The notes: generated by a model not told the origin, from the sequence alone. Numbered from the stretch's first letter, positions 1 through 10,228 are shown. The stretch is 26,136 bases of DNA from Pelagophyceae sp. CCMP2097 (GCA_026770575.1 MU657218.1:111225-137360), one strand, 5' to 3'. Program-made: numbers and translations.

Positions 1-21
1 AACCTCACGGATGGACCCGGC

Positions 22-78
22 GACGGACAGACAGACAGACAGACGGACAGACAGACAGACGGACAGACAGACAGACAT
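22..78. repeat. GACA tetranucleotide microsatellite
   Basis: Near-perfect run of GACA/GACAG units interrupted by GACG variants. It is a simple-sequence repeat with no coding signal. Confidence 0.9.
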
Positions 79-105
79 AATTGCCCCTGGTAATCCTTCA
101 ATCAA

Positions 106-168
106 AGGACCCGAAGGGCCCTTGCCGTAAACTGACGTTGAATAAACGGCAAGGACCCTTCGGGTCCT
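106..168. repeat. Long inverted repeat (23-bp arms, 17-nt loop)
   Basis: Arms at 106-128 and 146-168 are reverse complements with a single mismatch (GGGCCC against GGACCC), and the loop is 17 nt. The transcript would form a stable GC-rich hairpin. It lies about 180 bp upstream of the RRM-RS gene. It could be a terminator-like or 3' element of a gene off the left edge, the end of a MITE-like element, or a small-RNA precursor; the sequence does not decide. Confidence 0.75.
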
Positions 169-324
169 CAAAAAACGAACATTACCCGAACACGACGCCG
201 AACCAAATCCGAACACAAACCGAACATTTAGGAACACATCCACATATTACTCAATTGAAGCCTCTCCAAATCTGCTCACCTCCCTGGAGAGAGAGAGAGT
301 CCACATCGCGACCTCGCGCTTCCC

Positions 325-336
325 TTTAACCCCGCC
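325..336 (+). promoter_or_regulatory. TTTAACCCCGCC element upstream of the RRM-RS start codon
   Basis: The 12-mer TTTAACCCCGCC ends 12 nt before the ATG at 349. Close versions abut the start codon of the minus-strand gene at 23656 and occur at 23834-23847 and 24525-24536. A shared core-promoter or 5'UTR element is inferred only from this recurrence and position. Confidence 0.35.
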
Positions 337-348
337 GCGCGTCTTCGC

Positions 349-1228
349 ATGGCGGACGACGACGTGGTGGCCGCGGGCCTCGCGGAAGTGAGCGCGGGCC
401 TCGTCGACGACGGCCAGGAGGACGGCGCGGAGGCAGAGGTCGAGGGGGTGGTCGAGGAAGCCCCCGTAGATGACACTGGTGGCCACTCCTCGAAGAAGGT
501 CCTGGTCAAGGCGATCCCGGGGCTCTGCAACTGGTCCCAAATCCGCAAAATGTTCAAAGGTGCGCCTCTGGACCGCAAACTTCGCCTCGAAAGCGCATCG
601 CGGCCGCCGACGCTGACCTGCGAAACCCGCTTCCCGCGCAGCAAACCCGCACATCGACGACGGGCGCGTCGAGGCGCCAAAGGGCCTCGCCTGGGTCACC
701 TTCGACGAGGCCCACCAGGCCGCAGAAGCGGCTTTGATGATCGGTAATTGCCATCGACGCTCGTCCGTCCGCCGGCCGCTGCCGCAGCGCGCCTGTAGGC
801 ACGCGCCAATGGGACGAAGAGGGCGAGTGCTGGTCCGTGGTCTACGACGGGCCCGTGCTAGAGGCGAAGCCGCCGAGGCCGGAGCCGAGGTACTTTGCCG
901 CGTCTCTGCCAGCGGTGCCCAACACTCCCAGAAGCTCCGAGGGCGGAAGTGCCCGGCACTCGCAGAGGCGTCACGCCGGAGACAGACGCGTCGCTAGGCC
1001 GCGCATACCGCCGCCGCCGCGCCGCGAGATGAGCAGCCGCGACGGGTGAGCTTTCCCTTTTTGACGACGAAGTTTGCGACGCGTTTTTTTAGGGATCGTT
1101 CGGAGCGCGAGCGGAGCAGGGACCGCTCGCGGCGGAGCGACGACCGGGACCGCTCGCGGGACCGGGACCGCTCTCGCCGAAGCGACCGGGACGACTCGAG
1201 GGACCGGGACCGGTCGCGCCGTCATTAA
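349..1228 (+). CDS. RRM-RS protein, SR-type splicing-factor-like (4 exons)
   Basis: Exons are 349-559, 642-743, 799-1045 and 1093-1228. Introns of 82, 55 and 47 nt are all GT-AG, and phases 1, 1 and 2 rejoin exactly to give 231 residues. The first ~48 residues are acidic. An RRM-like fold follows at about 49-110: strand KVLVKAIPG, helix NWSQIRKMF, then RNP1-like KGLAWVTFDEA. The fold then continues with a W/V-rich segment. The tail is a classic RS domain, repeating D-R-S-R-D-R and R-R-S-D from ~190 to the stop. Nuclear pre-mRNA splicing or RNA processing is the family role. The RRM itself resembles the N-terminal RRM of TRMT2A-type proteins more than canonical SR RRMs, so target and pathway are uncertain. 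The start is the first in-frame ATG, just after a TTTAACCCCGCC element. Confidence 0.8.
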
Positions 1229-1498
1229 GCGACACCCAGCGGCCGCGGCGCCGCCGGCCGCCCGGCTGCGTCTCGGGCCGGCCCGGTCGACGCCGATACG
1301 GATTTGATGAGCCTTCGAGGGGAACGTTGTATTTAAGATGAAGCATGTCAGCCCTCGACTCCGCTTCCTGGGCAGATCTGTCTACGAGATATGGTCCGAG
1401 GATGGGTGATGGCGGTTCTGAGGGCACTCGCGCGGGCGAGGAGGCGCGGCATCGTCCTCGAACGTCGTCAAAACCAAATAGGGGTCGATTACGGGTGG

Positions 1499-2479
1499 CT
1501 AGCGGCGCCCCGTGGCGCTGTTGACGGCTGCTTTCGGGGCCTTGCAGCAGAGCATGCAGACGTAGTCTCGGGCGTAGGGGATGTAGGAGATGGTGTACCA
1601 CAGCATGGCGACCCACTGGATCAGAATGCACCTAATCGATTGAGAATCATTGGAGACTCATTGAAGAATAAACTCGCATGATGATGATGCCGATCCGGCC
1701 GTCGTCTGGGATCTTCTTGTAGAAGCAGACGAAGAGGGTCGTGATGATTGTAGAAAAATAAATGGACGTCGCAATTCTTCTCGTCTTATCCCACATCGAA
1801 CGGCACTGCGCCTTTGGCCCGCTGAGGAAGAGCGAGCCGATGATGGCGAGGATGTTGCCCATGGTGTAGAAAATGACAAAAGGAGCCGGATTACCTCTGA
1901 CGAGGTCGATGAGGCGAGTAAAAGCGCCGATTGAGAGGAGAATGGAAACCACGAAACAACCGATGTAACCGCCGACGCGCTGCTGGTATGTCAGCTTCGG
2001 ACAAAAGTCACAGCACGCCTCCTACAAGCGCCCGCGCGTCAATGTCCACGGACGCTCCTTTCGAGCAGTCGGTCCGGCCGGAGGGAAGATGCGGCATCGA
2101 TGGAAGGCGTCGATCCGGACGATGCGACTGCGCGCCGACCCGGTCGGGGGGACGAGTCTCCGGCGACTTCGATCCGGCCGGCCGGATGCTTACGCCTCGA
2201 GCCGGCGCTCCGGCCGGCCGTGTCTCCGAGTCTCCCGCAGGCTGCGGCGGCAGAGGCTTTCTCCGGGACGCGGGTCCGCGCCTCCATCTCCTCGACGGCG
2301 GTCTTGGGCTTCTCCTCGGCGAGGCCGAGCGCGACCTATGAGTGACTCGAGAGAAGGGATCCCTATGTAGGGACCATTGGAGGCCCTGTGTTGGTCCGTA
2401 CGAACACGATCCCGCACGAACACGCCCCGTCCGCACGAACCCCAACCGCGCACTCCGCACGCACCTTGAGGCCCTGCAT
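1499..2479 (-). CDS. SFT2: SFT2-family vesicle-transport membrane protein (N-terminal splicing unresolved)
   Basis: The core exon 1678-2021 encodes CPKLTYQQRVGGYIGC, then membrane segments and the family motif FYTMGNILAIIGSLFLSGP followed by DKTRRIATSIYF. The last exon 1499-1631 encodes WYTISYIPYARDYV and ends CCKAPKAAVNSATGRR. Both match Sft2/SFT2D proteins, four-helix Golgi/endosome proteins acting in retrograde vesicle fusion. The 46-nt intron 1632-1677 only keeps frame if its donor is GC (GCGAGT...TAG), giving the expected GIIIMCILIQW. Exon 1 is probably 2465-2479 (MQGLK) joined across 2336-2464 to an acidic exon starting at 2335. The junction between that exon and the acceptor at 2022-2023 is not resolved; the strong donor GTAAGC there is in the wrong phase. 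It is divergent from the RCC1 gene, with 167 bp between start codons. Confidence 0.85.
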
Positions 2480-2646
2480 GGCGACGAGAGTGCCTCGACG
2501 ACCGCCGCCTTCTACGACCTCCCTCGGCCACAAAATTTGATACCGAACACCCGTTCAAAGATTTGATCAAAGCCCTCCCCGGGTTAACGGGTAATTTTGT
2601 CGATTCTGCCGCGCCGGCTGGCGCGAGTGGGGCCATACGCTCCGGT

Positions 2647-5600
2647 ATGGAGAAGCCGCCGCGGACGCTGCAGGGCCTGGTTCCGCGGTTGGGGAAGACG
2701 CAGGCGTTGGAGCCGCGGTTTCCCCCGAAACAAGCCCCGCAGGCTAGGTTCCCGCCCAAGCAAGCAAGAATGAAGCTCCTAAAAGCTCTAGAAAAGCTCG
2801 AACGCGAGGGCCTCGAATCCGGCGACGACCGCGCCGACTTGAAGTCGTGGCCCGGGCTGAAAAGGCCTGGGTTGAATAAGACGCGGGGTTCATTACAAGC
2901 TTTAGAGGCTGCCGCGATGCAGTCGCGCGACGACGACGCTTTTGACGCCCTCGGGCCGATCGCGCTGAAGCGGCGCAGGCCGAGGCCCTTTGGCGACGCG
3001 GGGAATGAAATGTCGCAGTCGTCGAGGTCCTTCTCGGCGCAGTTGCCGGCGCCGGGCGACGCTTTCTCGCACTCGCGCAGGCTCTCGCACACGCTCTCGC
3101 TGTCGCACGGCAAGCAGGAATGCGCTCGGCCGGACGAAGGCCTCGAACAACTCCTGGCGCAGAACCCAATCTGCGCGCCGAAGACGCAGGCGGCGACGAT
3201 TGTGGCCAGCTGCGGCGTGCGGTCGATAGCCTCCGGCCCTTCGGCGGAACCGGAGCGGCGCGACTCGGGCGAGGCGCTAAGGGCGTGGGTCGAGCCCGTG
3301 GACGTGGTGCAGTCGTTGGTGGAACAAGGGGACTTTGTTGTTTCCGTGGCTTGCGCGGAAAGAGCTACTCTGGCAGTTACAGCCGGCGGCAGGATGGTCG
3401 GCTGGGGCGGCGGCGCTCTTTTCAAGGATACAGCGAAGATGCGCGGCCTGAAGCAGAAGAACGCAGACGTGGAGTTGATCAGAGACGTCCTCGGCGGCAT
3501 CCTTTCGGCCACGATAGTCGCTTGCGGACCGCGACATGCCTTGGTCCTCTTGCACGACGGCACAGTCTTAAGCTGGGGCTACGGCGCCATGGGGAGGCTC
3601 GGCCACGGCGACGCGATGTGCGTTTTCCGGTGGGAAAGTTTTCCGGTGGGAAACCGCAAGCTGTGGCCGTCGTCCGTCTGGTGCTGCTGCGGCAAAAGCG
3701 AAAACTCGGTGCCATAGGTCCGTCTCTCGGCCGAAGATCCTCGAGGGCCTGCGCAACGTCTTGTCCGTCTCCGCGGGCGGCGCGCACTCTGCGGCTATTG
3801 TTGGTGAAAACCTGGGCGACTCTACGGGAGACTTGTATGTGTGGGGAGATGCACGCGGAGGACAACTCGGCATCAGCGACGAGTCCTACGCCGACTGCGT
3901 CCTCCGGCCCGTGCGCCTCGCCTTCTTCGCCACAAGGCAGGCCACGGTACGAAGCGGCGCGCTTTTTGAAAGCAGTCGCTTTGGATGGGGACCGTCAGGG
4001 ATGTCGGCGGGCGCAACGTCGTCGTCTTTAGGTGCGGCGCGTGGCGTGCGGCCTGCACCACACGTTGGCCGTGACGTGGGAGCCGCTTCACGGGTCTGGG
4101 GACGAGGCTTTGTTGACAGCCAGAGTCTTCGGTTGGGGTTTTGGAGACCACGGCCGCCTCGGCAGCGGCGGCGGCGGCGGCGCCTGCCGATCGCCCGCGC
4201 GCGTGTTGTTACCGTTGGCGGACAACGCCGGCGCGGACACGGAGGCCGCGCGGGGGGCGTACCCGTGCGACATCGCAGCAGGTGAGCGGGTGGTCAAGCG
4301 GGGACGAACGAGCCGGGAGGTCGACCACCGGGGACGCCCGAGTCGAGCCGGCAGCAGAGAGGTGGCCGTCTTGCAGCTTGACAAATCACCTCACGCATCA
4401 CGTTAGGCGACCAGCACTCAATGTGCCTACTTACAGATGGCAGCGTTTACGTCTGGGGCGACAACGCCTTTGGCCAGCTGCCTCTGGGCGCCACAGCGTC
4501 GATGCGGCCCCACGTGCTCCCGCTCCAGGCGCCTCTTCGCGGGGTGACGTCGATAGCGTGTGGTTCACGACACTCGGCGATTGCTTTCTTTGACGGCAAG
4601 ATGCTTCTTTGTGGCTTCGGAGAAGAAGGGCAACTGGGCGGCGGGCCGGCGCTGGCGGCGGACACGAAAGCGCAAAGAGGGGGAGCGGCGCGTGCGCTGT
4701 TTGTTGACGATTCGAAGCCCGAGCATTGGGCGGCAGAGTCATTCGGACTCGGCGTCCGGCACACCGTCGGTGGCAGTGTCCGTTCAAACGATCCAAATGC
4801 GGGAGCCTTTCTCGAGAGGGCGTCGTGGCGTGCCAAACAACGAGCTTCCGGGGTGTGGTCGCTGTGAGATTCCCTGTGTGATACCGTCCACACTGTGCCC
4901 CCTTCCGACGCCTCGTCCGCTAGGTCATCGTGGCGCGGAACGTGAGGGCGGGCGTGACTCGCGCGGTGCTGCGAGACGCAGTTTCCGTTCCCGTCAAAGA
5001 ACAATTCCTCGGTCGCCTCCGACCGGAGCACGAGGCTTTACGAAAAGCGTCCGAGGAAGCGCCCGACGACTCAGACTCGTTTGCATCGTCGGACGAGGAG
5101 CCGGCTGTGCACGTGCCGGCGGTGGACGTGGCCCTGCAGAAACCATCTGCTCAAGCTCTTGAAGATCAGCTCAAGGCGAACCGCGCCAAGCGCGCCTTTG
5201 CGGAGAAAGGGAAGAGACGCGCGGCAGAGGAGCGGCAGTCGACGGCCGCAGTGGAGGAGGTGGAACCGGAGGCGGAACCGGAGCCCGAGCCAGAGGCCGA
5301 GCCAGACGTTGAACCAGACGTTGAACCGGAGCCCGCTCCCGAGGACCCCAAGCCTTCAACACCCGACGACGACTACGAGGACGACTACGAGGACGACGAC
5401 GAGGCGGCGCCTGTGATTGTCGCGAAAAAAGCGGATTTCTCAAAGGTCTTTTATGACGATACAATTCAAGACGTGGACGACTGCTGGATCGGCCACACCG
5501 CCCGGCGCGCACGGTCCAGAGGAGCCTCGCGCGGGGCCTCGGGAGGCAGCTCTTCTGCGGCGCTCAAGGAGCGGCCCGGTGGTGCGGCGCCGCGAGCGAA

Positions 5601-6081
5601 AAGACAAGGCGTTGTCTCATCGAGCCGCGACGTCGTCTCGTCGAGCCGCGACGTGGCGGCGTCGAGCCGCGGCGCTGCAGCGGCGTCGGCGCCGAGCCGC
5701 GTGGCTGCATTTACGCCAATCCGCGGTGCTGCGGTGGCATCTGCGCCGAGCGCGGCGGCGCCGAGCCGCCGAAACGGGCCTTTGAAGCCTCCGCGCCGCC
5801 GAGAGCCGCCGAGCCCGTACGCCGCCGCACCCGCGCACCGCGAACCGGCTTCTGGGCTACCGCGCGACGCGGCTTCCGCGCCGGTGGCGTCTGCGAAGGC
5901 TGCTGTTTCGACGGCGAAATCCAATTTCGCAAAGCCGAACCGCCAAGTCCTCTTCGCCGCCGCCGCGCCGCGCAAGCCGCCGCGACCGGAAGCGGCAGGC
6001 GCCGCGGCCACTTCCGAGGCGGCCACCGGCGGCGCGGCGGCGTTTATGGCGAGGGCGTCAACGTTGGACTGGGCCGACTAG
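2647..6081 (+). CDS. RCC1 seven-blade beta-propeller protein with disordered C-terminal tail (5 exons)
   Basis: Exons are 2647-3617, 3718-3946, 4032-4281, 4407-about 4765 and 4924-6081, about 988 residues. The first four junctions are frame-exact GT-AG; the last donor (GTCGGT at 4766) is weak and could lie elsewhere before 4870. After a basic N-terminus (~1-225), seven RCC1-type blades follow. Examples are VACGPRHALVLLHDGTVLSWG, then RLGHGDAM, VSAGGAHSAAIV, VACGLHHTLAVT, GGDQHSMCLLTDGSVYVWGD, IACGSRHSAIAFFDG, and a closing GVRHTVIVARN. The tail (~611-988) has a charged helical stretch, a Glu-Pro run, an Asp-Tyr-Glu-Asp run, SSRDV repeats and an Ala/Pro/Arg-rich end finishing TLDWAD. RCC1 propellers act as guanine-exchange or docking platforms; the partner is unknown. 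TTG at 2563 is in frame upstream, but ATG 2647 is preferred. Confidence 0.85.
3622..3653 (+). repeat. 16-bp tandem duplication inside an RCC1-gene intron
   Basis: GTTTTCCGGTGGGAAA occurs twice head to tail with no mismatch, entirely within intron 3618-3717. Confidence 0.9.
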
Positions 6082-6093
6082 AGTTCGACTCTT

Positions 6094-6245
6094 CGACTGG
6101 GCGGCTCGTTGCCGTAATCCATCTGTGTTTCCCATATCGTCTCGGTTGGGACTGCGTGGTCGACTGGGCGGCTCGTTGCCGTGATCCATGTCTGTTTCCC
6201 ATCATCATCTCGGGTGGCTCCCCATCATCATCTCGGGTGGCTCGT
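6094..6245. repeat. Imperfect ~56-bp direct repeat between two convergent genes
   Basis: A unit beginning CGACTGGGCGGCTCGTTGCC starts at 6094 and again at 6161. The copies share most of the following bases through CCCAT...CTCGG. A partial third copy of the unit's end (CCCATCATCATCTCGGGTGG) lies at about 6220-6240. It occupies the 3' gap between the RCC1 gene and the CDF transporter gene. Confidence 0.8.
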
Positions 6246-6256
6246 TGTTGAATGCG

Positions 6257-8237
6257 TTAGACCGCGGGATTGAGGCTGCGGAGTTTCCAGGAGTCGGCGT
6301 CGTGCTCGTCGTAGTCGCGCTCCAGATAGTCAACCTAGCATTGTGACGCCTCGCAGAGCGACTCAAGAGACCGACTCCAATGTCGGGACCGCCTCGAGTT
6401 TATTCAGATCGCGGTTCTCCAAGGGTCTCCGAGAACCCTGGTCCCTTGAAAGGCTCAGTCTGCGAGGGCCCAGGTCGAACTTCGCCGACACGGGCCCGAA
6501 ACGTGCACAAAGCACCTCTCCACGTCATCGCGCGCCTCGACTTCGCGCTGGAGCTCCATGCCGACGTCGTGCGACGTCTTGAGAGGCGTCGAGGCGTCCA
6601 TGACCATCTCCAACTCGACGAGAAAACGAGGACCGAAATGGTACCTTTTTCCGTTCCCGCGCGTCAGAGTTCCCGCGCGTCAGAGCACCATCCTCGGCGC
6701 CGTTCCAAAGGACTCACGCTCGGACGATGTCACAGGCCATGCCCGGGTGGAAGTCTTGGGCGGCGCGGCGGAGGTCTGCCAGCTTTGATTCGTCCGCGGT
6801 CTTCCCGACCTAGCGCAGTTCCGAGTTACTCACTACGCAAAGCAGCGAGCGCGACGCGGTTGCGCCTGGTGCGCGGCGACGGTCCAGAGGTACCCGGAGT
6901 CCTTCATCCGCGTAACACGATCGATACGTCGCCGTGACGGTTCGGGTTTCCCCCCGATCTTGTCCCTCGACGCGGGCTGGCGCAAGCTGCTCCACGTTGC
7001 GGATCCCCGTCCGGAGCCACGACGCGGCGATGTAGAGCGAGATTAGAATGGCCCCGGCAGGATCCACCCACGCCGCGCCGCCGCGTGCGGAGACGACGAC
7101 GGCCGCCTGGCAACGTAGAATCCTCCGCCCGCACGAAGAAATAGGACTAAGGCATCTCTCTTCCAGAACACATCTTGCCCCCACTTTGACAGTCGTCTTC
7201 CAAGACTACCGTGACGGTCCGGGCTTTCCAAGACTGCAACTTTCCAAGACTGCCGTGACAGTTTTCCAACTCGCCGGCGCGGGCCGCGACGACAGCCACG
7301 CCGTTACTCAGTACATCGTTAAAATGGTCCTGCTGCACGGCCGCCACGGCCGGCGAATCTTCCACCAAGCCGCTGCAGAGACAGAATCTGATCCAGCAGT
7401 ACAAACCCGCTTTAAGGAACACCGCCAAGACTAAGCCTAAAACGTTTGCCAGGCTCGCATTTACCGCATTTTCCGTTGCGCCGCAGAGTTGGGCCAGCGC
7501 GGCGGCGGTGACGGCCATGGCTGCGACGCCCATTAACATTGCGCAGACGACGATTGAGACCGGCTCAACGCGGCTGCGGCCTGGTCACAGCGGGCACGAT
7601 CACGGTCGCAAGGCGATGACGGCACGGTCGCAAGACAATCACGGCACGGTCGCAAGGCGAGACCACCCCGTGTCCTTTGCGCCACGACCCGGGTCCTTGC
7701 CTTGCATCTCGTCTGCTGCCGTTTTTTCCAGCTGTCATTCTGCTTTTCTGACCATGTCATGCCACTGTCTGCGTCGTCCCATGCCACAGTCCTCGTTTTC
7801 CGACAGAGGCATCGCTGGCGCTCGCCCGCGGGGTAGTCGCGCTTCGCCGCTTCGCCGCCGCAGTCGCCTGGTGTGATGCAGTCGGACCCGCAACGTCTTC
7901 GTCTCGGCATCTTCGTGTCAGGGACCGATCTCTCTTGCTTGTCAGTGTTCGTGGCGCGGGCAAATTAACGCTTGAGCTTGGCCGCCGCGACGAGGACGAG
8001 TTGGGAGATCAAGTCCAAAGCGGAATCAAGGAGGGAGGCGATCACCGCCAGCGACCCGGATTGCACGGCCACGACAGTCTTAAACATCGAGAGCAGCACG
8101 TTGGCGACCGCCGACACCGCCATGGCCTTTGCCTCGTCGCGCTGTACGAAGCGCCGCCGCGAAGAGGCGCAGGGGACCAGCGCGGCCGCCTCGCCGCGTT
8201 CCCTGTTGGCAAAGATTCGTGGCATTGTGGCAAACAT
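6257..8237 (-). CDS. Cation diffusion facilitator (CDF/MTP), Mn-type signature (7 exons)
   Basis: Exons, in transcript order, are 7970-8237, 7826-7867, 7294-7580, 6972-7106, 6718-6809, 6503-6644 and 6257-6334. They sum to 1,044 nt and 347 residues with every phase consistent. Landmarks are SGSLAVIASLLDSALDLISQ (TM1-2), RDYPAGRSRVEPVSIVV, DHFNDVLSNGVA (TM5) and WVDPAGAILISLYIAASW (TM6). The cytoplasmic metal-binding fold runs IVRAYHFGPRFLVELEMVM to VERCFVHVDYLERDYDEHD. Both transmembrane metal sites read DxxxD (DSALD and DHFND), the pattern known for Mn-transporting CDFs rather than the HxxxD of Zn types. A secondary transporter moving Mn(II) out of the cytosol is therefore likely. Intron 7581-7825 appears to use a GC donor (GCGAGC). 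Donors at 6971 and 7293 are weak (GTCG) but give the correct spacing. Confidence 0.88.
7601..7656. repeat. 22-bp tandem repeat (3 copies) inside a CDF intron
   Basis: CACGGTCGCAAG recurs at 7601, 7623 and 7645 with exact 22-bp spacing and partly conserved spacers (GGCGATGACGG, ACAATCACGG). It lies wholly within intron 7581-7825. Confidence 0.85.
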
Positions 8238-9032
8238 GGTCAAAGGGGCTCTGCCGTGGTCTGGCCGGAGCGCGCGTTTGCAACCCACCGCGGCTCCGTC
8301 GATGGGACATTAAGTGGGGCAAAGATCCCAGCAATCTCCCCCCCCTGGCTCGAAGCGTTGGGGTGTTCGAGTCGGCCGGTGCGACGCGGGGGTCGCGCTT
8401 CCTCCATTGCGCGGGCGCGGGGGCGCCGGGCTGCGTGCTGGCCATACCCTGGGTGCCGGCCATACCCCTCGACTTTCGGTTTTCATTCGCATTCCAGAAT
8501 ATTCCGACAGAGTCGCACACGTTCGACGTGTCCGGAAACCTTTGAAATGCAAGCGGACGTCCGGACTCCACGGTCGGGGGCCCCACCCAGGGTGGATAAT
8601 AAGCAAGCAAGCGTGCGGTCCCTACGGCCCCCTCCTCTACTGACAGTCCTCGACGGGACCCTGCACCGCCCTCTCCGGCCCTCGACGGACCCGAGACAGC
8701 TTGATGCGGTCACGTCGCGAGCTTCCTCAAGTCTGATCGACCGGAAGCCGATATCGACTGGATGGCGGTTTCCTCGCATGGCGCGTTGGGCGCCGCGCTC
8801 GAGGCCGCGCGTTGGAGGCAGGAGCAGGGACGGGTACGGTTTTGCCCGTGACCCGCAGATGAGCATTTCTGCTGACCCGCCGACCCGCGGAGACAGCGGC
8901 CTCGATGATGCCCCCCATGCAGCCCCTTGACGGTCCCTGGACGGTCCTGTGCGGACTGTCGGTCTGCGCCCTGAGCGGCGCTGCTCACATCCTTCTGGCG
9001 TAGACGGTGCTTTTTTAGAGTCTGCGTTGCGT
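8238..9032. other. Intergenic stretch without a supported gene
   Basis: It lies between the CDF start codon and the stop of the LHC-like gene, both on the minus strand. Open frames exist on both strands but carry no domain, sensible splice chain or motif. Short internal duplications are visible: GGCCATACCC near 8440-8470 and TCGACGGGACC/TCGACGGACCC near 8650-8690. It should contain the CDF promoter; no clear TATA box was seen. Confidence 0.6.
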
Positions 9033-9897
9033 TTAAAGCTCCTCGAGGTCGGAGAGGACGCCCTCGGCGGAGAAATACTTGTCGTTGTCGTTCGTCGCGA
9101 TGACCGCCTAATAAGGCGTGGGGGTGGGGGCCGCTCCGTGCCGCCGGCAATTCGGTGCAGGCGGACTCACGGTGAGGCCGAGCGTGATCAACGCAAACGC
9201 CGCAGCGTTGAGGATCGGGACGAAGAGCTCGTCCATCGTCGTCGCCTCGAGGAAGGCGGTGATGGTGCCCTTGCCTGTGAAACGGAGCGGGTTTACCAAG
9301 GGCCTTTTTGCCCTGGGTCGATTGCCACGTGTCCTTTCCACCTGTTCGACGGACCCCATGGAAGCATCGACGCACCGGTGACGGTCTCCTGGACGACGAC
9401 CCAGACGAAGGCCATCATCGAGACACGGCAATTCCAAACCTCCGCGTTCAACCCAAACCCCCACGGCGAACGGCCAATGTTGTAGTTCCACTGGAACGCG
9501 CGCATGCCCGTCTCCAGCTCAAACTCTGTGTTCGTCTTGCCGGACGTAGCGACTGGCCGCGGCGGCGAGACGCGGTGGCCTACAAGGGGTCACTTTGACG
9601 GCGGGGTCACTTGGAATCAAGCTCCTTGGAAATCACGCTCCTTGGAAATCACGCTCCTTGGAAATCACGCTCCTTGGTTTAACGCTCCTCGAAGACATCC
9701 ATCGGCGCGGCCCCGGCGCCGCGGCGACTCGGCGCGGGCGCGCCCCTCGTCTTTGAGCCTTTCGATCACAGCCGTTCTCTGGAGCCGCTCTCTTTTCGCC
9801 TTTCCGCGGAGAAAACCGGCGCCGCGTCCGCGCCGGCCGGGGCGAAGGCGGCGGCGCACGCCGCGAGCGCGAGGAGGAGGCCAGCGGTGCGCGCCAT
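9033..9897 (-). CDS. LHC-superfamily (SEP/LIL-like) two-helix plastid protein (N-terminal splicing unresolved)
   Basis: The 3' exons are 9376-9579, 9171-9274 and 9033-9107 (introns 101 and 63 nt, phase-exact). They encode RSPWGFGLNAEVWNCRVSMM, the LHC helix signature E-x-x-N-x-R-x-x-M, continuing AFVWVVVQETVTGKG. A second hydrophobic helix (VPILNAAAFALITLGLTAVI) follows, then the end KYFSAEGVLSDLEEL. Exon 1 starts at 9897 with a hydrophobic signal peptide, MARTAGLLLALAACAAAFAP. The Ala-Phe-Ala-Pro cleavage motif is typical of bipartite presequences into secondary red plastids. The junction between exon 1 and the acceptor before 9579 is not resolved. Likely role: thylakoid pigment-binding or photoprotective protein. 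With two visible helices it resembles SEP/LIL proteins more than three-helix antennae. The usual Gly and Ala of NGRxAM are Cys and Ser here. Confidence 0.7.
9615..9678. repeat. 16-bp tandem repeat (4 copies) in the upstream intron of the LHC-like gene
   Basis: AATCACGCTCCTTGGA is repeated head to tail at 9631 and 9647, with one-base variants at 9615 and 9663. It lies between the presequence exon and the exon starting at 9579, so most likely in an intron. Confidence 0.9.
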
Positions 9898-10228
9898 CGT
9901 CGGAGCAGCGCTGTTGAAGGCTCTGACACTTCGTCTCACAAACTTCGGCGAAGGGAAGATTGAGAGTTACTGCCCTGCAGGAGGCCTCGAGGCTCAAGCC
10001 AGGAGGGAATTTGGGGTTGACTGTTGTGGTTGGGTGCCGGTGTCGACAGTCGAGCCGACGCGTTCACTATCGCGGGTCTGCCTGGTTCCTTATAGAGGGA
10101 TCATCGCGGTCCATCCAAAAGCCGGCGGAACCAGGCGCGCCAGACCTCCGGCCCGCAAAAGACGCAAGACGCTGAGAACTTTGCGCAATCGCACCGCCGC
10201 GGCACCCGGAAAGCTCACAGTCGTATAT
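9898..10228. other. Intergenic region between LHC-like and NACHT-ankyrin genes
   Basis: No coding signal. It holds the promoter of the minus-strand LHC-like gene and the 3' flank of the NACHT-ankyrin gene. A 10-bp inverted repeat (GCCTGGTTCC near 10078, GGAACCAGGC near 10129) and an AT-rich TATATTTAT at about 10224-10232 beside the stop codon are the only structures seen. Confidence 0.5.

Noticed and set aside
2190..3563. 457-codon minus-strand frame
   Set aside because: It is antisense to the RCC1 exon and overlaps the SFT2 N-terminal exons; its composition mirrors the plus-strand codons.
7935..8930. 331-codon plus-strand frame
   Set aside because: It runs antisense across the first CDF exon and then through low-complexity intergenic DNA; no domain and Arg/Pro-rich composition typical of GC-rich shadows.
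8710..9375. 221-codon minus-strand frame
   Set aside because: It is a wrong-frame reading through introns and exons of the LHC-like gene; the correct frames splice exactly.
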